A stretch of DNA of 64,000 nt. It comes from Bryopsis sp. KO-2023. Lineage: Eukaryota > Chlorophyta > Ulvophyceae > Bryopsidales > Bryopsidaceae. The translations under genes and the position numbers were made by a program. The notes under the pieces are model-generated. The model made no database searches. It was not told the DNA's origin and was given only the letters and a program-made list of their open reading frames with translations. Each line of letters starts with the position of its first letter. Position 1 is the stretch's first letter. This document shows, one piece after another, positions 44,964-54,762 of this stretch. The DNA is taken from positions 1,240,001-1,304,000 of the forward strand of contig BSYQ01000005.1 in assembly GCA_030272585.1 (NCBI GenBank), written 5' to 3'.

Positions 44964-47900
44964 TCAATTGCGCTCTTTCGACCGAAGGCGTTCACTTCGA
45001 CGGATAACAATTGGCGGAGACAAGTCCGTCGACTTGATTTTGTTTTGGTATTCTTCTACCAATTCCCTAGCATTCTCCATATGCTCTTCGGGTTCCCAAG
45101 TATTATGCTCATGTCCATAACCCATCCATTTGCACAAATACTCAGTTTTACGCTTTCGACCTATTCGCCGTACACGATGATCTAAAAGCATTTCAACCTC
45201 ATATTCCAACTCATCATCGAGTTCCACCGGCGGAGGAGGCTGAACTTTTCCATGCGCCCAATAAGGCTTCAACAAGCTCGCATGAAAAACCGGATGAATT
45301 TTAAGATAGTTCGGTAAATCCAACCGAAAAGCTACCTTACCGATTTGATCCGAAATAGTAAAGGGTCCGATCCACTTCGGCATCAGTTTTCGGGATCCTG
45401 GATGTTTTAGGCGGATATGCCGTGCATCCAACAACACCTTATCGCCTACTTTCACATCCACAGGACGTCTATGTCGATCAGCATACGCCTTCATCCTTTG
45501 ACGTGCTGCCTCTAAACACCTTTTCGCCTTCACAATGCTATCTCTTATCGTTGTCGTCATTCTTTGTACAGCTGGCACCGCCATCTGCAGTGACGAGCTC
45601 TTTCTACTAGATGCACCTGGCCCGAATCCAGGCATCTGTGCCGTCGTAGCTGTCCAAGGATCACGACCGTAATTAAGGAAAAATGGTGTCTCACCAGTCG
45701 CTTCCGACTTGGAGTTATTCATAGCAAACTCGACAACTGGCAACAGTTCAGACCAATCACTGTGGCGTATCCCAACAAAATGTCTTAGGGTGTCTTCTAA
45801 GACTTTGTTCATTGCCTCAGTCTGCCCATCAGTGGTGGGATGAAAAGCAGTTGACATAGCCTGACTGATCTTCCAAGTATTACACAATTCCGCAAAGAAT
45901 CGTGATCTCCACCTGGGATCTCTGTCACTCACCAATGTCCTAGGAAGACCGTGTGAACGGAAGACATGTGATACAAAGAGTCTCGCTGTTTCTGCAGCAT
46001 CACACTTCGTGTATGTTGCAGCGCATCTCACCATTTTCGTGAGTCGGTCCACGAAAACTAGGATCGCATCATAATGCTCAGCACCTGACTTGGGAAGCTC
46101 GACTATCAAGTCCATCGAAACACTCTCCCAACGAGCATCTGGTATCGGTAGAGGTTGCAACGAACCAGGAGGTTTGCCACGTCTCCACTTGTTCCGTTGA
46201 CAACTATCACAACCTTTGATAAAGGACAATATATCCTTCTCTACCCCTGGCCACCAAAACCACTTCAACAAATTGTGTTTCGTCTTTTTGACACCAAAGT
46301 GTCCCGAATACACCGTTGAATGAAAATCTTTTATAATATCCAACCTGAGGCCATCAAAGTTTGGGACAACCACCCGCGTTCCATTCCACCAAAAACCCGA
46401 GTCGAAACGACACATTGAAGCAGCGGATTCCAATGTATTGAACCACTCGTCTTTGGCGTACCCCTCAGATAATCGTCGCTGAAGATCGATATTAGGCAAA
46501 GGAGAGAGAGCTGGGCCCTCCTCACCAAGGTGACTGAGTCGGCCACGCTTGCTCACCGACTCCAACAAGACACTGATCTGCTGAGAATACCGTACAGGAT
46601 AGCGCGACAAGGGGTCTGCTACATTCGTCCTGCCTGGCTGGTATTCCCACTTGAATCGGTATCCCTGAAGACACTCAAGCCACCGCACCGCTCTTCGAGA
46701 CAACGTTACCTGGGAATGGAAAAATGTGTTGGGTTTGTGATCCACGATCACCTTAAACTCCATCACATCCAGATAGCACCTCCACAACTTCAAAGCATGG
46801 ACAACAGCAAACATTTCTTTGTCTGATATTGACCATCTCAATTGTGCACCATGTAGCATTTTACTTTCAAATGCTATTGGTCGACCTTCTTGAAGTAATA
46901 TTGCACCAATAGCCCAATCCGAGGCATCGGCAATAACTTCAAAAGGTTTACTGAAATCTGGCATTGCCAAGCAAGGTGCATGGGTCAGGGCTTCCTTAAC
47001 TGCCACCATTGCTTTCCGACAATCCTCATTCCAGTCCCACTCCTTACTCTTCCTAAGTAAGTTCGTAAGTGGTCCGACCAATTTACTGTATCCTTGAATG
47101 AACCGACGGAAGTAATTTGAAAGACCTAAGAAGGATCTCAACTCAGATATATTTTGTGGCTCTGGCCAATCAATGACCTTCTGAGTCTTGCGAGTATCTA
47201 CCGCAATCCCTTCTTTGCTTATCACGAAGCCAAGATAATGCAATGCATCCTTAAAGAAATCACACTTTGATCTCTTCAAGAAGAGCTTGTGCTCTCTCAA
47301 ACGATCCATGACCTTTTTGAGATGCATGATGTGGTCTTTCTCATTCCTCGAATACACAAGTATATCATCAAGATAGATAAGGACGTACTTCCCTATCATC
47401 CCATGAAATACACGGTTCATCCATGTTTGGAATATCGCTGGTGCATTCGTCAAACCCATCGGTAAGACACGATATTCAAACAATCCAAAGGGCGTCTTGA
47501 AAGCTGTTTTAGCCTGGTCCTCAGCTTTGACACGAAGCTGCCAGTAACCAGCTTTCAAATCAAGGGCGGAAAAGTACCTCGCACCTTGTAACTGATCCAA
47601 CAGATCATCGATACGTGGGATAGGGTATTGATTTTTGACTGTTAACTTATTCAAACCTCTATAGTCCACACACATTCTTTTTGTCCCATCCGGTTTGGGT
47701 ACAAACAAGACTGGTGCTCCCCATGGACTACACGACGGTTGAATAAGTCCCTTAGCCAACATATCCGATATCTGATCCTCAATTTCCTTACGCTCTCCAG
47801 GCGTATAGCGAAATATAGGACGACTCACAGGATTTGCTCCTGGTATCAGATCTATAGAAGCATCGAACTCTCTAGAGGGTGGACACGAGGCCAATTCATT

Positions 47901-49964
47901 CGCAAACCGATCCTCGTATTCGTCCAATATAGGAGCCAACATGTTCTCCAACGTTTCTTTCTCAACATGATCACCGTGTGCGGATTTTACCACATCCTCT
48001 AGTGATCTACGTTCACGAAACAACGCATTAGGAGACCCATGTTCCTCCCCCTCAAGAGGTGGCGTGACCTCACGCACCAAGACAAGGAATGGAGTGATCC
48101 GATCATCACGAAGACATCGTTTCACTTGTTTAATGGAAAGAAATGGAGTAATCGTATGAACACAACAATCACTACGATTTCGAGCCGAAATAGTATGATG
48201 GATCGTAACTCGACGTCCACGAGTTGACAACAACGAACAACTGTTATGAAGGAAATCCATATGAGCACAATGGTCCTTCAACCAAACATCTCCAAGATAA
48301 AGGTCAAAGTGAGGAGCACTGATCACCAAGCACTCTAACTTTTCACGAAGACCTTGTATCCGAAGAGGAACTGTGGTTTTACCAGAACAAGTCAATGGTG
48401 TACCATCAGCCATTTGAACAGTTGTATCACTTTGAGCTTGGTATGAGATACCACAAGCCTCACAAAATTGTTGGGAAATATAGGCTGAACCAGCCGCACC
48501 CGAATCCAACAATATATGTGTAGGAGTATCAAAGATACGTCCCTCGAAAACCATAGACATAGTCATGATCTCCTTGTCAATTGTGGGTTCCACAATTCGA
48601 GGCACAGGAGCATCATAATACACATCAAATGGTTGGGAAAATGGTATCTTACGAGCTCTCTCAAATAAGAATGCCCCTTTCCGATATTGTGCTATCAAGC
48701 GCATGCTATCAAACACACGAAAAGCTTTGCGCATCTTATGAGGTACCAAGACACAAGCACTTGTTGTCATTGGTGCTCTTTTCTTACACTCGAAATAGTG
48801 CTTCAGGAAAGCATCCATTTGTGCCTTTCCTGGGTTGAGCCACACATGCTCGCCCGACACATCACACGTAAGAAAGTCTTCACAAGATCTTTTACAAGCA
48901 TCAACCGGAAAACAACCTCCAGAAGAATCGAACGTAAACTTCCGTCCCGTTCTCTCTTCGAGTCTTTCAAGTTCTCGCTTGATCATCTTGCGATGAACAC
49001 CATGATCCATCTGAGCATTCACCTTCTTTTCATTTCTGCACGAAAATTTCTTTTCGTCAGTAGAAGCATGAATTTTCATTTCCTCATCGATCATTGCATT
49101 TGAGGGTTCCACTACCTCATCAATATGCACATGACTCTCGATAGGAGATAAGACATTGATCGCCAAATCGCTCACCTTGCCTTTCCCACCACACTTGTGT
49201 GACACATCCCATGGAGCACCACAAGTGAAGCAAAGCTTTTGTGCTATCCTTCTAGCACGCTCCTCCGGGGAAAGCTTTGTGCCGCGAACCGTACCCTTCG
49301 CTTTCTTACTAGCGTTCGGGTTCGCTTGCCCACTGGTAAATGATGGTCTAGTCTTTGCTTTCTTTGAAGTCTTGTATCCATACAAGTCTTCCCCACGACC
49401 ATGAACATTCCCGGATTTATTCTTAATCACAGGGATCCGCTCATCATGGGTTACTCCTTTTGCAAGGACATGATTTCGAAGATCGTTGTAGATCGTCCAA
49501 GGTTTCCCATGAACATCTGTCTCGACCGACGACTTCAATGCCGGATGCAAATTATGGAGTAAAAAGAAGCATTTACTCGCTTCATCCATCGGAATACGAC
49601 GAAGTTTAAACAAATCATCTACGAATCTGACGAATTCATTCGTATTCACTTTGCGCTCAAGGTGATCACGACATGAAATGAGTTTCTTTGTAATGGCATA
49701 ATCCGATGCCATTTCCCCGAAACTACCGTCACTCATCGTCTCACAGATTTGTTTCCAAGAAACTTCACCTTTTTCCAAGGACTCTGATGACACTCTAGCC
49801 GCCAAATGTTTTTGTGCAGCTCTACCGAAAAACGTGGGAGCAACCTTTCCCCATCGTTCTTGGTTGATACCAGCTGCCACAAAGTAGACAGTAAGACTAC
49901 TCTGGAATTCTTTCCAGGGTATCTTTCCATCATATTTTTCTGGCTTAGCTACTTGAGATGTCAT
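44964..49964 (-). CDS. Gag-Pol polyprotein of a chromodomain Ty3/gypsy element
   Basis: The frame is open from 50000; the first ATG is at 49964, giving 1666 codons to a TGA. Residue numbers count from 50000. Gag-like region about 25-190; zinc knuckle CFTCGAPWDVSHKC at 257-270 (CX2CX7HXC, plant-type spacing); methyltransferase-like domain about 343-460; protease LLDSGAAGS at 497-505; reverse transcriptase about 710-890 with YLDD at 876-879; RNase H about 1020-1130 (ADASDWAIGAIL); integrase with HH-CC (CDSC near 1264) and catalytic D1297, D1359, E1395 (the last in DGQTEA); GPF module KWIGPFTI near 1542; chromodomain about 1599-1652 (EYLCKWMGY...TWEPEEHM). Chromodomains of this group bind modified histone H3 and steer integration. 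No stop or frame break in 5 kb, so the copy may be functional. Confidence 0.97.
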   Translation of the reverse strand: MTSQVAKPEKYDGKIPWKEFQSSLTVYFVAAGINQERWGKVAPTFFGRAAQKHLAARVSSESLEKGEVSWKQICETMSDGSFGEMASDYAITKKLISCRDHLERKVNTNEFVRFVDDLFKLRRIPMDEASKCFFLLHNLHPALKSSVETDVHGKPWTIYNDLRNHVLAKGVTHDERIPVIKNKSGNVHGRGEDLYGYKTSKKAKTRPSFTSGQANPNASKKAKGTVRGTKLSPEERARRIAQKLCFTCGAPWDVSHKCGGKGKVSDLAINVLSPIESHVHIDEVVEPSNAMIDEEMKIHASTDEKKFSCRNEKKVNAQMDHGVHRKMIKRELERLEERTGRKFTFDSSGGCFPVDACKRSCEDFLTCDVSGEHVWLNPGKAQMDAFLKHYFECKKRAPMTTSACVLVPHKMRKAFRVFDSMRLIAQYRKGAFLFERARKIPFSQPFDVYYDAPVPRIVEPTIDKEIMTMSMVFEGRIFDTPTHILLDSGAAGSAYISQQFCEACGISYQAQSDTTVQMADGTPLTCSGKTTVPLRIQGLREKLECLVISAPHFDLYLGDVWLKDHCAHMDFLHNSCSLLSTRGRRVTIHHTISARNRSDCCVHTITPFLSIKQVKRCLRDDRITPFLVLVREVTPPLEGEEHGSPNALFRERRSLEDVVKSAHGDHVEKETLENMLAPILDEYEDRFANELASCPPSREFDASIDLIPGANPVSRPIFRYTPGERKEIEDQISDMLAKGLIQPSCSPWGAPVLFVPKPDGTKRMCVDYRGLNKLTVKNQYPIPRIDDLLDQLQGARYFSALDLKAGYWQLRVKAEDQAKTAFKTPFGLFEYRVLPMGLTNAPAIFQTWMNRVFHGMIGKYVLIYLDDILVYSRNEKDHIMHLKKVMDRLREHKLFLKRSKCDFFKDALHYLGFVISKEGIAVDTRKTQKVIDWPEPQNISELRSFLGLSNYFRRFIQGYSKLVGPLTNLLRKSKEWDWNEDCRKAMVAVKEALTHAPCLAMPDFSKPFEVIADASDWAIGAILLQEGRPIAFESKMLHGAQLRWSISDKEMFAVVHALKLWRCYLDVMEFKVIVDHKPNTFFHSQVTLSRRAVRWLECLQGYRFKWEYQPGRTNVADPLSRYPVRYSQQISVLLESVSKRGRLSHLGEEGPALSPLPNIDLQRRLSEGYAKDEWFNTLESAASMCRFDSGFWWNGTRVVVPNFDGLRLDIIKDFHSTVYSGHFGVKKTKHNLLKWFWWPGVEKDILSFIKGCDSCQRNKWRRGKPPGSLQPLPIPDARWESVSMDLIVELPKSGAEHYDAILVFVDRLTKMVRCAATYTKCDAAETARLFVSHVFRSHGLPRTLVSDRDPRWRSRFFAELCNTWKISQAMSTAFHPTTDGQTEAMNKVLEDTLRHFVGIRHSDWSELLPVVEFAMNNSKSEATGETPFFLNYGRDPWTATTAQMPGFGPGASSRKSSSLQMAVPAVQRMTTTIRDSIVKAKRCLEAARQRMKAYADRHRRPVDVKVGDKVLLDARHIRLKHPGSRKLMPKWIGPFTISDQIGKVAFRLDLPNYLKIHPVFHASLLKPYWAHGKVQPPPPVELDDELEYEVEMLLDHRVRRIGRKRKTEYLCKWMGYGHEHNTWEPEEHMENARELVEEYQNKIKSTDLSPPIVIRRSERLRSKERN

Positions 49965-49980
49965 ACCACGCGGCCCACCA

Positions 49981-50196
49981 TTATTTTTTAGATTTCCCAA
50001 TGTCTATCGACTCATCCTCGTCCATTTTATCCTTATCTTTGGAACTTTCAGGGTCAGGTAATTTCATTACCAAATCTGCCAACAGCCCTTCCATTTCTGT
50101 AAGCCTTTCTTCTAAATCCTTGGTCTTAGGAGGGGGTTCCACCTCTGCCTCCTTTTCACTGGTATGACTACTCTTGTCATTACCATCCATGGCCAA
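49981..50196 (-). CDS. Short upstream ORF of the gypsy element (coiled-coil, N-terminal gag?)
   Basis: 71 codons from ATG 50196 to TAA, encoding an acidic protein with a heptad stretch (LEERLTEMEGLLADLVMKL). It ends 17 bases before the polyprotein ATG and lies in a different frame: the polyprotein frame is +1 relative to it, and the two open frames overlap by 20 bases at a TCT AAA AAA TAA sequence. It is either the true start of Gag joined by +1 frameshifting or a separate leader ORF with reinitiation. Confidence 0.6.
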   Translation of the reverse strand: MAMDGNDKSSHTSEKEAEVEPPPKTKDLEERLTEMEGLLADLVMKLPDPESSKDKDKMDEDESIDIGKSKK

Positions 50197-51297
50197 AGAC
50201 TCCTACCAGAAAAATTCGAATTACATTGTAAGTGCGTTCAGTGTCACACTGTTCGACGTTTGCCACGACTGACGTCGCGCACAAACCACAGTCGAACTTG
50301 AAACGACCTGTTCTGTCACACACTCTGTCGACTTTTGCCACGACTGGCGTCGCGCGAAAGCCACAGGCGAACTTAAAACGACGTGGAGGTTAACGATTTC
50401 AAGGTACTCTCACCAAAATAAGAGCCCAATCGCGCCCCTGCAGTTGCCAAGAAGGCACACCGCCGACAAAAGAAAACCGATAGTCGCACCAAAACGAAGT
50501 CGCGTTTGGCGCCAGTACCACAGTCGACGAAAAACGACTGTCACCTCGTCAAAACGACGACCACTTTAGGTAAGTACCAAAATCGATTTCAACGCCAACA
50601 GGGTAACAAATCGACCTGCGTTACTCTTGTCGTTTCTCACACTTCAGAATTCGAATTCGAATTTGTCATTCCTGGCAAAAACTGACGACCCCTGTAGCCT
50701 TTTTCGACCCAACTACCGAGCCACCCAACCACCCTCTGGAATAACGTCGAGCTAAGTCGACTAGCTTTAACAAAGCACGTCCAGAGTGCTGGCGACCTCG
50801 CAAGAAGTGGTCGAAACCCCAAAGAAAGTCGAGATCTCCACTCTCACACTTTCTGAAAATGGGATCTAAAGCTACAAACGTCAAGCGACCCTACAGAAAC
50901 CTTTTCCGACACGGGCTAGCTTCTAAACGACTCTATACCACTACCCTTAGGTTCCTTACGACCTCTTTTCACGTCAACCGAACCGGACGACCTCCCACAA
51001 ACAAATCAAGAAATTCCAAAGGCCCTGTAAGACCCTTCCTCAACTTGGCCGACACGGGCGACCACTCACAACCAACTCGAAACACTTTTTTTAAGGTCCT
51101 CTCTGACCTTCTTTCAAGCATACCGTGGCGGACGACCGCTCACCACCAAACGATCCCAAAGAAAAACAAAAATCTCAAAGGTAAGAGTAAGTCACCTTTG
51201 CCCCAAAGCGCACACCTTCGCCAAGGGCGTTTCCTTACTCGACAAGAAGCGCTCCCTCCTTGTTGTTCTCCTTATCGTTTCCTTTTCCTTTCCCTTC
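50197..51297 (-). other. 5' leader of the gypsy element
   Basis: Untranslated internal region. Contains two direct copies of about 60 bases (50256-50316 and 50326-50387) with the shared core TTGCCACGACTGRCGTCGCG. No gene seen. Confidence 0.7.
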
Positions 51298-51311
51298 GCT
51301 CCGAAACCAAA
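51298..51311 (-). other. Primer-binding site of the gypsy element
   Basis: Minus strand after the 5' LTR: two spacer T, then TGGTTTCGGAGCG. It is similar to, but not the same as, the plant initiator-Met site (TGGTATCAGAGC). It would pair with a tRNA ending CUCCGAA-A-CCA. Confidence 0.75.
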
Positions 51312-51567
51312 TGTTGTGCTGCTTGACTTTCAGTGGCAGTGAAAGTCTTTCTCAAACCAAAACCTGGAAAGAGAGTGTACCAACGCCTTTTATGAGCGTT
51401 GCTAGTACACATGGTAGCAATCACCATACTTGGTGATTGGACCCTGCTACCACCGTGTGGGGACAGATGCAAATGTGTCACGACAGGTGACACACGTGGC
51501 GACACACGTGGCGACACATATGTACACGTGGCGACACACAGTGACACACGCGTGTGACGTCATAACA
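51312..51567 (-). repeat. LTR, right (5' LTR of the gypsy element)
   Basis: 256 bases, no difference seen from the left LTR; followed by ATTTT (51568-51572). Confidence 0.95.
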
Positions 51568-51940
51568 ATTTTGGGCCTTTTTCCAGTTGTTTGTTTTTTT
51601 TTTTTTTTTTTCCTGCACAAGGCATATTCCTGACATTTGTTTTTTTGGTATATTTCAATAAAAAAAAGGATCAAGCCCCCGGCCGAAAACGAGAGACATG
51701 AACATCTATATTTATTCATGCAAGTTTTTAAAGAGAGCAACCCCTGATGACCAGATTTTAAAATTTCCCGGCGCCTCCTTACCTTTCTCATGCTCAGGGA
51801 CATCCATGATTCTGAGTGCACTGCAAAAAAAAAAATACATAAAAAAAAAGACTCAAAGCTTCGGCAAACCTGCCTCGCCCATTGCTGAAAGTCACCGGCA
51901 AAGGTGTGACGACTGGCGGAGCGCGGCTGTAACATAAAGC

Positions 51941-52105
51941 CTCCTCAGAATTTCCAGAAACTGATCCCATTCCCCTTCTGGAACCAATCCTTGAGCTTTG
52001 TAATAGTGTTCAAACTTCTCGCTCTCTTTGATGATTTGGTCCCACTCTCGCTTTTTATACCCGCTCCCTTTCCGAGGCTCGCGGAATTCTCTCTTCGACG
52101 TATGC
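51941..52105 (-). CDS. NSUN2/Trm4-like N-terminal exon (partial), block B
   Basis: Second copy of 11264-11428, same sequence features and same downstream frame problem. Confidence 0.6.
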
Positions 52106-52564
52106 CTCGAGTGCACAATACCAAGAGATGTTTTTGAAATTAAAAAACAGAGTAAGGTACTACCAAAAACAAGGAGGGAGGAGAAAACAGACCCCCCCCC
52201 CCCCCCACCAAAAAAATGGACCTCCACCCAAACCCGCAAACATTCCTCTAGTTCAATCATATTTGTGCCAGAGTGTATTGTGATATTTTCTGTCCGATGG
52301 ACTCCTTGGTATGGAGAATTCCCATTTTATCCATTGAGCACTCAACTAATACGCCCCACCCACCCACAGCTCTACACGTATGGTTTTGGTTATGGTTTCC
52401 TCCCCTTGTTTTGATATGAGTCTTCGTCCAGGGTGGGCTTTTCCGCCTGGACTTCATTTCCTTTTTCATCTGCTGTTCACCTCGCCCATCAATGTATTAA
52501 AACAAGCAAGGAGGCTTTTTTGTTTTCAGAAACTGATGTGCTGAGCAAATCCAAGGCCGACCCA

Positions 52565-52679
52565 CAAGCTGAAGCAGCTTCCATGATGGACCCTTCCACA
52601 AATTAAGAAAACATTCAGTGGTTTATATATATAATAATCCCCCATGTTTGCGACCCTGGCCCATGTTCGCAAACAGATC
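52565..52679. other. 115 bp present only in block B
   Basis: Absent from block A at 11886/11887. Contains a perfect 9-base inverted pair (TGTTTGCGA and TCGCAAACA). Either a deletion in A or an insertion in B; no target duplication is visible. Confidence 0.75.
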
Positions 52680-54762
52680 TTTTGTTCATGCTGGATCCAT
52701 CGAGCAGCACTGATGAACGCGTGTCGTTTTTACCCAAATTTCACAAATTTTACTCGGTTCTCAGTGGCGGCTGCGCCTCTGCCATAGACATCCTCACCTT
52801 CTCAGCCAACCCCCGTTCACATGAGCAAGCAGCAGCCCAAACAACCGCTTCCGAGGCATTGATGTTACAGCGAATGCATCACGTCGTCTCATACTGACGT
52901 GACGCCTTTCACTCGATCGACCTGCGGCCCGAAAGTGCAGCCACCCGCAAGCGAGACCATCAGTTATCAGAGGGTCCTGCGATCTGGAGGCGTCGGTTGA
53001 GTTGGTGGCGGCTGGTATCAGTGAAGAAACCGAATCGTATCCTGTATGGCCTCGACACGGCGACATCTCGCAACGACCCCTGCAAGTCGCACTTCCCTGC
53101 ATTTCCCTGTTGTTTCGTTGATCCTTTGTGGACCCTCAGTTGTAGATCATGAGAAAGGGTGGCCTGGTTTCCGCAGGAAGCGCTACGAGGTCGCCTGCAA
53201 CCCCCTGTCGTGGTTGGAATCACTGACACCTGCCCATGCAATCACGCCACCAACTCATGCTCCGACAAGAGATGGATTTTCTGACCTTGCCTGTACTTTG
53301 GATGATCAAGTGTGTGTGTGTGTGTGTGTGTGTTTTCCCCAACTCAGGCTGAAGGTCCTGTGCAAATGGGCCAATTCACCCTTTGCTTGACTGCATATTT
53401 TTTTGTTCTGTTATGCACAGTTACCCAGTTCGAATGGCGATCGTGGATTTGGATGATCCCCCTCCTTGGTGGAAACTCCAATCGAAGCACCACTGGAACG
53501 CAGATCAAGTCCCAGCGAAAACCGAAACAGATGGTGCAGTGGAGCAGTGATGTCAGACCGATGTTTGTTTGCACAGGGGCTGTGAAATTGCTTACCAACC
53601 CTGCGAGTTGTGGGTATGTTGAAAACCCAATCAGCGTCCACTACTGTTATTCTCAGAACGGCGACCTGGAGAAATGCATAGCAGAGGTGATTTGTGGCTT
53701 CAGGCCATACCATGTTGTGAGGTTTCTCTAATATATAGCTTGTAGTGTTGGCTTGGGTTATCTTCGATTGGTTGTGTTGCAAGGAAGCTGAGGGCACCTC
53801 ATCCTTCGAAATCGCTGATGGTTTCGGTCCGTGTGTCACACCCCGAGCATGGGGATTTTTGTTGGTGCGGTCCTGACTGGAAGGCGCTGTGAAAGCACTG
53901 CACAGCGTGGAGAAAGGGAGGAGAAGGAGTGCTGTTCGTCGGATGCATGGAATGTGGAGTTCCGAAACCTGGCAGCCAATGTGGGGGCGGCTGTGTTGGA
54001 TGCAGTGGTAGCAAATTTCTCAGATGTAAGGTTCGTGAGGAAAAGCAGCTGTTCGGAGGGGTTGCCCTTCAGAACTACGCAAATGCAGAATTCGTTGGAA
54101 ACGCTGGGGTCAGCAATGCTGTCCAACATCGATGCTTGACATAAACTGCAAGGATCTGATGATGTGCTGTGGTTGTCCCACGCCGTTTACCAACTTCCAG
54201 AGTTTTCTGTGTCGGGCCCGGAACATGCATTTTCCACAGAGCTTGGAAAGGTCTTTTTTCATGTAAGTCTCCTTCTGTTCCAGATTGAAAGTTGAAAAAA
54301 AGTCGAAAGATTGGGGAAAAAAACAAAAAAGTATAAAACTTTTTGTGACTTTTTTTTGTTGTTTTGGCAGTTGCAGTACAGCTCCGTGTGCGTAATGTGT
54401 GACAATTTGAGTCGGGCCGCCGGATGCCCTGACAACATTGCAGATATTGTAGAATTGGCTGGGGACCTTGTGTCGAAACTCAGGGTGAGAATCGTACGAA
54501 AGTTTCACCAAAGTAAGATTCGACTGTACGGAACTGATGGTTTTCTCGCTGCCTATCATTCTCAATTATATATATTTATTTCGATTCCACCCCATCAATT
54601 TTGATTTTTGTTTTTTCCTTCGAGCATCATACATCGCCACAATATCTCCATCAAACCCCTCCAAAATCCATGATTCATTCCACAATGTTGATAAAACATG
54701 GAGTGTTTTTCCTACCACCACTGAATCGCCAAATGAATGATATGGGCCGTTTCAGTTTTGTT

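Larger units (their letters stand above)
44287..51567 (-). mobile_element. Full-length Ty3/gypsy chromovirus retrotransposon
   Basis: 7281 bases, LTRs of 256 bases (44287-44542 and 51312-51567) with no difference seen, 5-base target duplication, primer-binding site next to the right LTR, polypurine tract next to the left LTR, and an intact polyprotein with order gag - zinc knuckle - methyltransferase-like domain - protease - reverse transcriptase - RNase H - integrase - chromodomain. All signs point to a very recent, potentially active copy. Confidence 0.97.
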
